Notes: generated from the sequence alone by a model not told the origin. 64,000 bases of DNA from Rutidosis leptorrhynchoides (GCF_046630445.1 NC_092333.1:713697001-713761000), one strand, 5' to 3'. Numbered from the stretch's first letter, positions 1 to 12,120 are shown. Numbers and translations are program-made.

Positions 1-22
1 AAATATTGGGTTGTCTATCCAT
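1..22 (-). CDS. F-box ORF of left-edge family A retrotransposon (start only)
   Basis: Only the first seven codons (MDRQPNI) lie in the window, with the ATG at 22-20 on the minus strand. They match the start of the complete F-box ORF at 21,005-20,322, and the DNA on both sides matches that copy. The ORF therefore continues off the left edge inside a second family A element. Whether it is intact cannot be told from here. Confidence 0.75.
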
Positions 23-158
23 TTTGTGTTTTTAAACTGTAAAATAGACAAGAGTTAGATTCATAAAAAAATACTTATTAATACAAGCAATTTTTACATA
101 TATCATAAAGCATAAGAACACTATATTACATATATTACACCACACGAATACAACTATC

Positions 159-773
159 TTATTCCGACTCGGTCGTTTCTTCTTCTTCGGTTTTGGTTCG
201 TTTTGCCAAGTTTCTAGGGATATATGATGTTCCCCTAATACGAGCCGTCGTTGTCCACATTGGTTTAGAAAAACCTGGTGGTTTAGAGGTTCCCGGGTCA
301 TTGTTACAACTTAAGAACTTCGGGGGTTGACGATACATATAAAGTTCATCGGGGTTGGAATTAGATTTCTCTATTTTTATGCCCTTTCCCTTATTATTTT
401 CTTTTGCCTTTTTAAATTCAGTTGGGGTAATTTCTATAACATCATTGGAATTCTCGTCGGAATCCGATTCATCGGAGAATTGGTAATCCTCCCAATATTT
501 TGCTTCCTTGGCGGAAACACCATTGACCATAATTAACTTTGGTCGGTTGGTTGAGGATTTTCTTTTACTTAACCGTTTTATTATTTCCCCCACCGGTTCT
601 ATTTCTTCATCCGGTTCCGATTCTTCTTCCGGTTCCGATTCTTCTTCCGGTTCCGACTCTTCTTCCGGTTCCTCTTCGGGAACTTGTGAATCAGTCCACA
701 AATCATTCCAATTTACATTTGACTCTTCATTATTATTAGGTGAGTCAATGGGACTTGTTCTAGAGGTAGACAT
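159..773 (-). CDS. Acidic repeat protein of family A retrotransposon (copy 1)
   Basis: This uninterrupted 204-codon ORF lies between the primer-binding site and the F-box ORF. The protein has a Ser/Asn-rich start, then a glutamate-rich tract at about residues 33-60 built from an EEESEPE-type heptad repeated about four times. A basic patch follows (IKRLSKRK), then a second acidic stretch (SDESDSDENS), and a Lys/Arg-rich and Glu-rich tail. I see no transmembrane segment, signal peptide or known catalytic motif, and it is probably largely disordered. It has the same length as the copy at 21,144-21,758 with about nine amino-acid differences. Roughly 15 base differences were counted by eye and only four or five are silent, so this pair alone gives no clear sign of purifying selection. 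I do not recognise the family, and its function is unknown. Confidence 0.7.
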   Translation of the reverse strand: MSTSRTSPIDSPNNNEESNVNWNDLWTDSQVPEEEPEEESEPEEESEPEEESEPDEEIEPVGEIIKRLSKRKSSTNRPKLIMVNGVSAKEAKYWEDYQFSDESDSDENSNDVIEITPTEFKKAKENNKGKGIKIEKSNSNPDELYMYRQPPKFLSCNNDPGTSKPPGFSKPMWTTTARIRGTSYIPRNLAKRTKTEEEETTESE

Positions 774-968
774 CTATCACATAATATCAAACACGTTAAG
801 AGATTAATATATCACATAATATTCATATGTTAAAAATATATAGTTTCCAGCAAAAATGTTAAGCAATCATTTTTAAAGAAAACACGGTCGAAGTCCAGAC
901 TCACTAATGCATCCTAACAAACTCGATAAGACACACTAATGCAAATTTTCTGGTTCTCTAAGACCAAC

Positions 969-980
969 GCTCTGATACCA
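969..980 (-). other. Primer-binding site (initiator tRNA-Met type)
   Basis: The minus strand reads TGGTATCAGAGC two bases inside the LTR boundary. This is complementary to the 3' end of plant initiator tRNA-Met and is the usual primer site of Ty3/gypsy chromoviruses. It fixes the direction of the element as minus. Confidence 0.88.
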
Positions 981-982
981 AC

Positions 983-3900
983 TGAAATGTCCCGTTCTTA
1001 TTGATTAAAAACGTTCCATATTAATTGATTTCGTTGCGAGGTTTTGACCTCTATATGAGACGTTTTTCAAAGACTGCATTCATTTTTAAAACAAACCATA
1101 ACCTTTAATTCATAAATAAAGGTTTAAAAAGCTTTACGTAGATTATCAAATAATGATAATCTAAAATATCATGTTTACACACGACCATTACATAATGGTT
1201 TACAATACAAATATGTTACATCGAAATCAGTTTCTTGAATGCAGTTTTTACACAATATCATACAAACATGGACTCCAAATCTTGTCCTTATTTTAGTATG
1301 CAACAGCGAAAGCTCTTAATATTCACCTGAGAATAAACATGCTTTAAACGTCAACAAAAATGTTGGTGAGTTATAGGTTTAACCTATATATATCAAATCG
1401 TACCAATAGACCACAAGATTTCATATTTCAATACACATCCCATACATAGAGATAAAAATCATTCATATGGTGAACACCTGGTAACCGACAATAACAAGAT
1501 GCATATATAAGAATATCCCCATCATTCCGGGACACCCTTCGGATATGATATAAATTTCGAAGTACTAAAGCATCCGGTACTTTGGATGGGGTTTGTTAGG
1601 CCCAATAGATCTATCTTTAGGATTCGCGTCAATTAGGGTGTCTGTTCCCTAATTCTTAGATTACCAGACTTAATAAAAAGGGGCATATTCGATTTCGATA
1701 ATTCAACCATAGAATGTAGTTTCACGTACTTGTGTCTATTTTGTAAATCATTTATAAAACCTGCATGTATTCTCATCCCAAAAATATTAGATTTTAAAAG
1801 TGGGACTATAACTCACTTTCACAGATTTTTACTTCGTCGGGAAGTAAGACTTGGCCACTGTTGATTCACGAACCTATAACAATATATACATATATATTAA
1901 AGTATGTTCAAAATATATTTACAACACTTTTAATATATTTTGATGTTTTAAGTTTATTAAGTCAGCTGTCCTCGTTAGTAACCTATAACTAGTTGTCCAC
2001 AGTTAGATGTACAGAAATAAATCGATAAATATTATCTTGAATCAATCCACGACCCAGTGTATACGTATCTCAGTATTGATCACAACTCAAACTATATATA
2101 TTTTGGAATCAACCTCAACCCTGTATAGCTAACTCCAACATTCACATATAGAGTGTCTATGGTTGTTCCGAAATATATATAGATGTGTCGACATGATAGG
2201 TCGAAACATTGTATACGTGTCTATGGTATCTCAAGATTACATAATATACAATACAAGTTGATTAAGTTATGGTTGGAATAGATTTGTTACCAATTTTCAC
2301 GTAGCTAAAATGAGAAAAATTATCCAATCTTGTTTTACCCATAACTTCTTCATTTTAAATCCGTTTTGAGTGAATCAAATTGCTATGATTTCATATTGAA
2401 CTCTATTTTATGAATCTAAACAGAAAAAGTATAGGTTTATAGTCAGAAAAATAAGTTACAAGTCGTTTTTGTAAAGGTAGTCATTTCAGTCGAAAGAACG
2501 ACGTCTAGATGACCATTTTAGAAAACATACTTCCACTTTGAGTTTAACCATAATTTTAGGATATAGTTTCATGTTCATAATAAAAATCATTTTCTCAGAA
2601 TAACAACTTTTAAATCAAAGTTTATCATAGTTTTTAATTAACTAACCCAAAACAGCCCGCGGTGTTACTACGACGGCGTAAATCCGGTTTTACGGTGTTT
2701 TTCGTGTTTCCAGGTGTTAAATCATTAAGTTAGCATATCATATAGATATAGAACATGTGTTTAGTTGATTTTAAAAGTCAAGTTAGAAGGATTAACTTTT
2801 GTTTGCGAACAAGTTTAGAATTAACTAAACTATGTTCTAGTGATTACAAGTTTAAACCTTCGAATAAGATAGCTTTATATGTATGAATCGAATGATGTTA
2901 TGAACATCATTACTACCTTAATTTCCTTGGATAAACCTACTGGAAAAGAGAAAAATGGATCTAGCTTCAATGGATCCTTGGATGGCTCGAAGTTCTTGAA
3001 GCAGAATCATGACACGAAAACAAGTTCAAGTAAGATCATCACTTGAAATAAGATTGTTATAGTTATAGAAATTGAACCAAAGTTTGAATATGATTATTAC
3101 CTTGTATTAAAATGATAACCTACTGTAAGAAACAAAGATTTCTTGAGGTTGGATGATCACCTTACAAGATTGGAAGTGAGCTAGCAAACTTGAAAGTATT
3201 CTTGATTTTATGAAACTAGAACTTTTGGAATTTATGAAGAACACTTAGAACTTGAAGATAGAACTTGAGAGAGATCAATTAGATGAAGAAAATTGAAGAA
3301 TGAAAGTGTTTGTAGGTGTTTTTGGTCGTTGGTGTATGGATTAGATATAAAGGATATGTAATTTTGTTTTCATGTAAATAAGTCATGAACGATTACTCAT
3401 ATTTTTGTAATTTTATGAGATATTTCATGCTAGTTGCCAAATGATGGTTCCCACATGTGTTAGGTGACTCACATGGGCTGCTAAGAGCTGATCATTGGAG
3501 TGTATATACCAATAGTACATACATCTAAAAGCTGTGTATTGTACGAGTACGAATACGGGTGCATACGAGTAGAATTGTTGATGAAACTGAACGAGGATGT
3601 AATTGTAAGCATTTTTGTTAAGTAGAAGTATTTTGATAAGTGTATTGAAGTCTTTCAAAAGTGTATAAATACATATTAAAACACTACATGTATATACATT
3701 TTAACTGAGTCGTTAAGTCATCGTTAGTCGTTACATGTAAGTGTTGTTTTGAAACCTTTAGGTTAACGATCTTGTTAAATGTTGTTAACCCAATGTTTAT
3801 AATATCAAATGAGATTTTAAATTATTATATTATCATGATATTATCATGTATGAATATCTCTTCATATGATATATATACATTAAATGTCTTTACAACGATA

Positions 3901-4236
3901 ATCGTTACATATATGTCTCGTTTAAAAATCATTAAGTTAGTAGTCTTGTTTTTACATATGTAGTTCATTGTTAATATACTTTATGATATGTTTTCTTATC
4001 ATAGTATCATGTTAACTATATATATATATATCCATATATATGTCATCATATAGTTTTTACAAGTTTTAACGTTCGTGAACCACCGATCAACTTGGGTGGT
4101 CAATTGTCTATATGAAACATATTTCAATTAATCAAGTCTTAACAAGTTTGATTGCTTAACATGTTGGAAACATTTAATCATGTAAATATCAATCTCAATT
4201 AATATATATAAACATGGAAAAGTTCGGGTCACTACA
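983..4236 (-). repeat. 5' LTR of the left family A element (3,254 bp)
   Basis: On the minus strand it begins TGTAGTGACCC and ends GGGACATTTCA. It aligns with the LTRs at 12,121-15,370 and 21,969-25,218 over its whole length. Most of it is closely similar, but the block at about 2,910-3,640 is clearly diverged with substitutions and indels, so this copy is a different and older insertion. It contains no gene; the short ORFs read from it are chance. Confidence 0.92.
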
Positions 4237-4372
4237 CAAATACCTCGCAATGAAATCAATGAATGACGTGTTCGTCCATATGGATTTGGAGCGATCGTCA
4301 CACTGGGCGTGGCCCTGGGCTAACCGTTGGGAGCGCTCTTAGAAGCTTAATAAAATTTGCCGTTAAAAAAAA
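4237..4372 (+). repeat. Family B LTR tail followed by a poly(A)-ended fragment
   Basis: Bases 4,237-4,300 (tacctcgcaatgaaatc, then tcgtccatatggattt) resemble the 3' end of the family B LTR at about 33,146-33,203. Family A copy 1 therefore seems to have inserted into an older family B LTR close to its end. The following 70 bases end in a run of nine A and could be the tail of a SINE or other retroposed sequence. No coding content was found. Confidence 0.5.
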
Positions 4373-4984
4373 AGGTTAACTAGTCAAGTTATTTTTATTT
4401 TTTATGTATACTTCAAATAATAAATTATGGAGTACTAGTTTAGAACCCATAACTTTGCGAGACTTATAAAAATTAAATTTAAATTAAATATGTTTATAAA
4501 ATAAATTTGTATGAATAAAACTACACCGAAAGTTGAAATATATCGATGTTTTATTGTGATCAAGTAAATACGATATAAAAACGACACGTTAAATAAATCA
4601 TAAATCATAAAAATAATTTGAATTTTAACTATCAAGATCAAACTCTCATGGTTTATCACGACATGGTAAGAAACGTACATGAATTTTGATGAATGTGATT
4701 TATATTAAGTTTATAGAATCATCTATAAGATACTATAATCATCTAAAAGATATTATGAAGTGTTTTTAAGAAAGGTACTCACGGGTGATGAACACAGATC
4801 CCCTATATCAAAGATCCGCCTACAATTATTTTTTCGTTACTTGTTAGGTCCCACGTAGTTCTCAATGGGCATGCCACTAACTTGCGAATACCAATTACTC
4901 GCGAGTTATAAAAATATATAACCTAACTAATAAAAAAGGTAACACGACAACAAGAAAAGAGAAGTATACGCAAATGTTTAAAAA

Positions 4985-5012
4985 CTAGAAAATGTATGGA
5001 CCGCGCGATGCA
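4985..5012 (-). mobile_element. Probable Helitron 3' terminus (minus strand)
   Basis: Read on the minus strand, a GC-rich hairpin (CCGC, loop, GCGCGG) is followed about 12 bases later by CTAG and then T. This is the normal 3' end and A/T target of a Helitron. The element would extend to the right. I could not find its TC 5' end and no Rep/helicase coding is visible, so it would be non-autonomous. Confidence 0.45.
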
Positions 5013-7696
5013 GCGGTTGTTTTTGGATGTCGTTTATCTGGTTAAATGTTGAGAAAATTGCTATGTATCGATACATATCTTGTGTTATCGCTTTTATTAC
5101 ATACATACCATTAGACTTTCATTTAAACTTCTAACACCTTTTTAAAGAATTTTAAGTTGCAGCCAACTTAAGTCAGACATGTATGTATGTATTATTCTTC
5201 CAGCCATCTACATCATGTTGACTGCGCTTTGTTGTTGCTTCCTTCTTTGTCGTTGCTGCTGCTTTCTTGCTGCTTCCTTTCTGCTCTCTGTTGTTCTTCT
5301 GCTGATGTTTATTTTGATCTTATGTTTTGTTTACTTTGCTTCATGATGCTAATTCCTGTCTTTTGTATAACAAAAAACATATAATTGTTGTTAATAAAAC
5401 CTATAAAGTTACCTCAAACAACTTCTCTGGATTCCCATTCATTATTTAAATTTCAAAATTTAAACCAAAAGTTGAATAATTAGGATCTGCCATGTTGTTT
5501 ACCCTAGAAGATGCATGTGGCATAAGTAGCCATAGATAATAGATAAATCTATTCAAAGGAGAGCTATAACTCTCTTTAAATCCATAACCATTTGACACTT
5601 GCTGCTAGCTATATAAAGTTGAAAATTGACCAAAATACCATTCTAGAAAAACGTTCTTCACCTCGATTTAAGCACAATAGAACACTAAATTTTTTTACAC
5701 ACATATTAAAGTTGGTTTCATTCATCTTCCATTATGTTAACTGCATTATGTTTCATATATGTTGTTACTTCTGTATATACATATAACTGATGTATATGTA
5801 GTGTTTACACATAATTGAAGACTCGATTAATGATTTTAGTATTTAAGTGTCAATCACTTTTAAATGTTTAACCTTTATTATTTCTGTTTGAGTAGCAACC
5901 CTATCCTCATCCTCCATTTTGCTTACTGCATTCTGTTTCATCTGCGTTTTATATTCTCTATATTTATATAACTGGGATATATGCAATGTTATTCAGTTAT
6001 TCTTTAATATGCAATTTCTATTTATATTGACATTTTGATACATCCAACACTTACTAAGTGAAGTTTTTGAGTATGTCAAGCTCGTAACTTAGGTTTATCA
6101 AGTGCTTACCCGTTGAAATCATTGCCATCGCTGCTAAACCAATTCATCATAATTAACCAATCAAATTAGGGCTGTAATTTTTTAGAAAAATGAATTCCAA
6201 TTTTCAAGTTTATAGCATCTGATTGGTGTGTTTTCTTTATAACTATACTATTTTCGAAAAGGTAATATCATCGAATATTAATCAATCTTAATGAAATATT
6301 CTCATATGAACAGATCATCTTTAATTAACTCGGAAAATTTACAGTGCAAATAGATGATTACCTCGACTGATATTAACATAAAGATATACAAAGGTAACAA
6401 ATGAAATACCTATTAGTTGTACACGTATCAACAATGATTGACCTCAAGCGCTTTAAATCTTTCACTACCGCCCCGGTGTTAAATAGCAACTGCAAAAGAA
6501 TTTTAATCACTCGCACTGCCAACAAACATCGTCGCTATCATGTTAATTTAATTAAATAGCTTTGTGGAGTCACAGAGGTCTAACATTTGTGGTTGACCTT
6601 AAGTTAATGGCACAAATTTGAATTAGAATAAAGCAACTAATTAGCCAAATGGGAACTTAAAGTAAAGAAGAACAAAATGTTTGCTGCTAGTTGTTATCTA
6701 TTCATAGTATTCTTCTAAGTTAGGTTATTATTCCAGTATAAGTAGAATACATGCATTCCATGTTTTTGAAAATTTGTTTGTAGTATTAATTTTGTTATAA
6801 CAAACATGCATATCTTTTATTTTGGTTTAACAGTAGATAGAATTAGGAAACAGAATAGGTTGAAACATGTAACTTGCAAATAAGATGTTTAATGCATGTC
6901 TAGAGTAGCTATTTAGTATTTTGAGTTGAAATGTTTTTAGGTGAGAGGTGTTCAGATAGAAGTAGTTTGGTTTGGGTCATTTATCAATCGCCTATGCAAT
7001 CAAATTTTGAGGGTAACATGTTGTATGTTAAAGAAATGGGGAGTCGATTTTTAGATCTCGAAATGAACTCAGTTCCGTAGACAAACACTGAGACAATGGT
7101 AGATAATATAAAAGTGAAAAATGACTTACATTTAAAGGTTGCAATGTAAGTATTTGATTTGAAGTCATTTGTAGCGTACGTTTTTGGACAAAACTTGTTT
7201 CGTTAAACGCAACCCGTCTGTTATGACCCTTGATAAAAGGATTTAATTGTTAAGATCCGAAATTTTTTTGACATCCCAAACTCAAACACACTTATAAATG
7301 TAACTTTGTAGATGGATTAAAGACCATTGTAATAGATCAATATCATATACAGTTGAAAAGAAGTTTTCCCGTAGTACTTTCAATTTTCCAAAAAAATACA
7401 CTTCATAACAGTCTCATGAGTAGAGAGTATGCAAACATTCCTATAAATTTTACGTGCACGGGGAGCTACCAATATTTACAAAGAAACTCCTACTCTGAGA
7501 ATGTTATAAGCCAATATGTATTAGTGCATAAAATTGGCAAATTTCAATGTACATACCTTTAGATATAGTTAAAAGAAGATGAGGTAAGGTCTGCTGCAAT
7601 AAAAATAATACTTACAGTAAGTAATTTATTGTTGTTATAATATTATTAAAAAACCATATCAAATAATCTGAAAAAACCTATATAACACAATAATTT

Positions 7697-7962
7697 CTAA
7701 CCACTTCGATTCATTGAATTGTGATATGATAGATTAGCATTGTAGTTGGACAAACTAGACGTTTGATAAATAATTGATGCCAGAAAATTTGAACAACCAA
7801 GAGTTAGATACTCAAAGTGACTAACCCATCTCGTGCCATAGTAATAGTCATCGTTGTTGTTGCTGCTTCCATTACATAGGACAGTGGCGTCCACATAAGG
7901 CTCAAACTTGACTGAGGACCTTTTCATTCCTTCTTCATCTCCGTGGAAGGCTACCCAACCTT
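7697..7962 (-). pseudogene. Exon-like fragment, unrecognised
   Basis: An open stretch on the minus strand reads GWVAFHGDEEGMKRSSVKFEPYVDATVLCNG and is preceded by an AG that could be a splice acceptor, with an in-frame stop just upstream. It has no recognisable domain. It could be a decayed exon of a gene whose 5' region is the G-rich DNA near 8,500-8,700, or a chance ORF. The evidence is weak. Confidence 0.15.
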
Positions 7963-9142
7963 AACCAACCAATTTTTTTAATTCCAATTCTAATGATCTA
8001 AATAACTACTTTTAATCTGCATATCAGCACGAATTTAAGCACAAAATCTCAATATATGTCTTAACGCCTTTTCTCCCATAAGTTAAGCAATACAACATTA
8101 GCTTTACTAACATTATCAACATGAGAATTATCCTTTCAACAAAAAAAGTACATCAAGTCGTTGAAACATATGTAAACAAAATTTGATTTTACACATCAGT
8201 AACCATCATTATTATCAATTTTTCATCATTACTACACATCAATATACCTGGAACATAAAAACCTAAAAAAGCACCATCGTTTGTTGCAAATTAAACCTTA
8301 GTATCATACAAAATCTCATTAAACAAAAATTTCAAATCATTCTTTTGTTATTATCCGTAGATTAGAAACCCTAAATTTGATAGATTTGTAACAAAACAAA
8401 GATTTACCTGTAGATGAAATTGAAAATCGAGGAAAATACATGACGGTGAAGACGATTACATCAATGGTGACGATTGTGATGGAATAGTGCAAGCAACGGT
8501 GATGACGGCGGAATTCGCGGGACATCAAGAGCGGCGATGATCAATTTTAGCGGTGGTGTGAGATGTGTGTTTAGGGATTAAATGTTGCTCCATAGGCATT
8601 TGGAAAAAGGAATTTGAAGATACCAGGAGAGATTCGGGGTTCTTGAAAAGGGATTGGAAACCCTAGTTTGAGGCGAGCGTGTGTAGAAGAAGAGAGGAGG
8701 AAGAATAATCCATAAGTATGGGGTTGAGTTTGGTTAAATAGGGGAGTGAGATGTCTTTTTGTGTTTTTTTTTAAAGAGAACGACTAAAACTTGGGTGACA
8801 TTTAGTATACATAGAAATTAATAATATAATATTTTGAGATTATATATAAGATTCTAGGTTAACGGGTGTACCCGTTGGTTGTTCAAATGTGTATCACGGT
8901 ATCACAAATTAGATATTTTATCTGCAGCGAGTATGATATATCAATGAACCAGGCCAGTGACCCGTCACCGAATAATATTTTTTATTCAATCCTTAACCAT
9001 GTATAAAGTTTTTTTTATCCGAACTATTAATTGTTATTTAAATAAATAATAGTAATTAATAATATTTCTCTTAATAGAATAAAAAACTTATGAAGCTACG
9101 GAGTGTTACTTAACCCTCATTAACTGAAATTTTTAACCACAC

Positions 9143-9311
9143 AGGCTTGCCTGAGTGGCTATCGAGTTGTCCAATGAAGTACACCATCCGGATTCAAATC
9201 ATGACTATGCCAAATTGTAAAAAAAAAAAAAGTAGTGTGACTAGAGGTTGCGCACAATGCACAATTCATCAGCTATCAGGTCTCGCTCTCGGGGAGCTTG
9301 ATTACCCGAGG
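9143..9311 (+). mobile_element. SINE-like sequence(s) with a tRNA-type promoter
   Basis: Box A-like gagtggctatcgag and box B-like ggattcaaatc are spaced as in a tRNA-derived SINE, followed by an A run at about 9,218-9,230. The next 80 bases may belong to a second, similar fragment. The sequence cannot fold into a complete tRNA. Confidence 0.4.
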
Positions 9312-10285
9312 TTTTATGACGATCCGGGAATTTCTGACTAAATTTAAACCTAATCTTTATATGATTTCGATACGATGAGCAAAGTCTGTAATGTCGAGTC
9401 TCGAAAACTTTGAACTGTGTTCATGTAATCATTTGACCTTTGACTATTCTCGACAATTCACGAACAATTGTTTGTAAATAGATATGTATATATATATATA
9501 TAAATGTAAAAATATGTAGTAAATTGAAATTATAAAATATAATTTAAACATTGGAATTAGATATATAAAATGAGATACAAAATAATTAAGTACAATTTAA
9601 AAATGACTCTATATATAAAGACATATGAGATCTATGTATAATAATATATATAAAATTAAATGATAAAGAATCAATAAGAGTTACTACATAAAATATTATA
9701 TAATTATTAAATATTACATAATTAATAATATATTAACAAATTAAAATATAGTTGTTATAATAAGATTATTATTATTACATTCATTATTATTATTATTATT
9801 AATACTAATATTAATATTAATAATTAACATCAGTATTAGTTATACTATTATAGATAATATATAGATATAAAATTTAATGCATTCAATTTGTTACCCTTAC
9901 TAATATTATTAGTACTTTCTTTACTATTATTAGAATATGTATCTAATATTAATAACAGTGTTGCTATTATTATTTTGTATAATATATAAATATGAAATTT
10001 GATATAATTAATTTGTTATATAAATGGTTGTAGTATTATTATCACCATTATTATTAACATTAATAATATTAGTATTATAATTAGTATTATCATTATTATC
10101 ATTAATAATATTATCATCATTTTCATTATTATTATTGTTACTTATTATTATTAAAATCATTATTTAAAATTATTATTAATAATTATAACAATATTTGATA
10201 TTAATATTTGTATTATTATTTTTAGTATTATTATTAGATATTACTATTAATATCATCATTAAGAATTATTATTATTAATATAAAT
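9312..10285 (+). repeat. Family B long LTR, left piece (split by the Tat element)
   Basis: From about 9,312 the sequence matches the LTR start at 63,625: ccgg/gaattt, taatctttatatg, cgatacgatgagcaaa, ctgtaatgt, tcatttgacctt, cgacaattcacgaac and ttgtttgtaaatag all align. It then runs into a long ATT-rich microsatellite (about 9,776-10,285). The exact first base is uncertain because the terminal TG is diverged. The right piece resumes after the Tat element at 30,571. Confidence 0.65.
10281..10285. repeat. Target-site duplication of the Tat element (left)
   Basis: taaat here is repeated exactly at 30,566-30,570, directly outside the two LTRs. Confidence 0.85.
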
Positions 10286-10777
10286 TGATCATATACATAG
10301 CATTGTATATGTATATTTTATTTGCTAAAGGCCGAGGGCAGAATTGCGCGAACTATAAGGCAAAGTTATGAAGTGTTCGCTGAAAATAAGATCAGCAGAT
10401 GGATTCCCGTGCTAATAAATGACTGCGGTTTAATCCGCTGAGTTTCCGCGGATGTTTAAGTAACTCGCATACCACGGATATCTTGAATACTATAAATAGG
10501 GAGCATGGCCTCTCATTTATAGGTTGTTGATTCTCTGCCATTTTGCCTAAGCCTTTGTAATTTCCACTTGTGATCTTGCACAAGGGATTTTTACATCGCG
10601 CAAAGGTAAATTATGCTAATTAACAATCAAGACCGGGTCGGGGTGGTTGATCACTTGATAGTTAAAGTGAAAGACTATCATCGGGGCCCAAAATAATCAT
10701 CAAACATTCCATCCTCCATTATAATCTTATTGCACTCAATCCGCAATTAAGTAACATTATTAATTAAGAATTGATCA
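10286..10777 (+). repeat. 5' LTR of the Tat element (492 bp)
   Basis: It begins tgatcatatacatagc and ends aattgatca, so both ends carry TGATCA. It has the same length as the 3' LTR at 30,074-30,565 and about 97.6% identity by eye. It contains a TATA box and downstream leader. Confidence 0.93.
10491..10498 (+). promoter_or_regulatory. TATA box of the Tat 5' LTR
   Basis: tataaata in a GC-richer context, conserved in the 3' LTR at 30,279-30,286. It probably sets transcription start about 30 bases downstream. Confidence 0.6.
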
Positions 10778-10779
10778 AT

Positions 10780-10797
10780 TGGCGCCATCCGTGGGAC
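10780..10797 (+). other. Primer-binding site of the Tat element
   Basis: tggcgccatccgtgggac starts two bases after the 5' LTR. The TGGCGCC start is usual for Tat/Athila elements and is complementary to tRNA 3' ends such as tRNA-Asp. The remaining match to any one tRNA was not checked. Confidence 0.7.
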
Positions 10798-10943
10798 ACG
10801 TTTTACAAATTAAACTGAAAATTTTTTGTTTCGTGCCATCAAACAATTAATTCGTTGGTTTAATTTCAATCGTGTTTTTGTTGTAATGATTTGCAGGTGC
10901 ATACATCTAAAATCGGCGGTGAATTGCTTGATTGCTTAGAATA

Positions 10944-11029
10944 ATGAGTAATATTGAAAATGATAGTGATATAGTGGTCGCTGTGCGAGCGAATGCCCAA
11001 AAAGAGGAAAAAAGCAAAAGTCCGCTAAA
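10944..11029 (+). pseudogene. Remnant of the Tat gag start
   Basis: An ATG at 10,944 opens a frame beginning MSNIENDSDIVVAVRANAQKEEK. Within about 30 codons the sequence passes into DNA belonging to the protease region in another frame. Ordinary Tat gag is several hundred codons long, so nearly all of gag, including nucleocapsid, appears to have been lost by an internal deletion near 11,010-11,030. Confidence 0.5.
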
Positions 11030-12120
11030 ATGTATCATAATTGGCAATTTGCGCCAATTAGTTTCCCGAAAATGCAGAGCGATGATTTCTCTGAAATGCC
11101 GATAGTGGTAACGTATAAAATCGCGGAAGCTGACATCACAGTCATGAAAGTCCATGTCGATAACGGCAGTAGCGTCGATATTATTTACGAACAATGTTTC
11201 GCTCAACTGCCAGAAAGTATTAAAACACACCTGCAAACAATCGCGGTTTCGTTAACCAGTTTTGCAGGAGAATCTTCATTACCTATAGGTGTTTTGCCAT
11301 TAAACGTCGAGCTAGCTGATGTAAACGATGATGCTTTGGTGAGACAAGCGCGGCTAGATTTTTATGTTACGCGAGCCTCATCTCGTTATAACATGCTGCT
11401 GGGAAGAACCGCTATAAGTAAATTTGGAATTGTCCCGTCCACAATTCATGGCATGATTAAGTTTCCAACATATAAAGGGGTTGCCACAATATGTTCAATG
11501 AGCATTATGCCTATTTGTGCGGCTGTTAATGTAAAAACTGCAGGGCAGGACCCTGTTGATGATTCGGATACTATGGAAATAATTAATCCCGCATATTCAG
11601 AGCAGAAAATCAAAGTAAGACGCAATGTTAGTGCAGATATCAGGAAACAAATCGTGCAATTACTTGTCCAATACATGGATGTTTTTGCTTGGTGCGAAAA
11701 CGATATGATCGGGGTTCCGCATCATATTACGGAACACAGGCTTAATGTAAATCCATCTCTAAAATCCGTAGTGCAAAAGCGAAGGGCATGGCCCCAGATC
11801 GTGTAAAATGGCTATGCGAAGAAGTAACAAAATGGGTAAGAGCTGAAATTCTGCACGAAGTTCAATATCAATCATGGATTGCAAATCCAGTGTTGGTAAA
11901 AAAACTTGATGGTTCCTGGAGAATGTATATTGATTACAAAGATTTGAATAAAGCGTGCCCCAAGGATAACTATCCGCTTCCAGAAATTGATTTAAAAGTG
12001 GAATCTTTACATGCTTTTCCATATAAATTTTTTCTGGACGCGGCAAGAGGTTATCATCAGATTCCTATGGCGCAAGAAGACGCAGATAAAACCGCATTTC
12101 AAACGGGCAAAGGCATATAT
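11030..12120 (+). pseudogene. Tat pol, first part: protease and N-terminal reverse transcriptase
   Basis: The first open stretch (11,030-11,806) holds an aspartic protease of the Tat type: DNGSSVDIIY around residue 43, and later YNMLLGR. The linker before RT contains HHITEHRLNVNPS. A frameshift near 11,785 moves the reading frame. The next stretch (from 11,788) continues with RT fingers and palm: VKKLDGSWRMYIDYKDLNKACPKD, YPLPEID and FFLDAARGYHQIPM. The frame is cut at 12,120 by the family A element. With the 5-bp duplication removed, the RT frame carries on at 25,224, so the insertion came after the element had settled here. Confidence 0.88.
12116..12120. repeat. Target-site duplication of the nested family A element (left)
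   Basis: tatat here is repeated exactly at 25,219-25,223, immediately outside the outer LTR ends. Confidence 0.85.

Larger units (their letters stand above)
1..4236 (-). mobile_element. Family A Ty3/gypsy element, 5' part (continues off the window)
   Basis: Read on the minus strand this is a 5' LTR (4,236-983), a primer-binding site, the acidic 204-aa ORF and the start of the F-box ORF, in the same order as the complete element at 12,121-25,218. Internal positions 1-982 correspond almost base for base to about 20,984-21,968. The 3' part lies outside the window, so its TSD cannot be checked. The five bases to the right of the LTR are caaat (4,237-4,241). Confidence 0.88.
4373..9140. other. 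Intergenic stretch without a recognisable intact gene
   Basis: This is AT-rich sequence with only short chance ORFs. It includes a probable minus-strand Helitron terminus at 4,985 and a weak exon-like stretch at 7,697-7,962, each listed separately. A G-rich segment at about 8,440-8,740 resembles a leader or first-exon region read on the minus strand, but I could not join it to a coding sequence. Confidence 0.5.

Noticed and set aside
327-807. Plus-strand ORFs opposite the acidic ORF (also 21,312-21,792)
   Set aside because: Complement of the repeat tract; the Ser/Gly repeats are the antisense of the Glu/Pro repeats.
5187-5384. 65-codon Leu/Cys/Ser-rich ORF
   Set aside because: Low-complexity CTT/TGC-rich stretch with no context for a gene.
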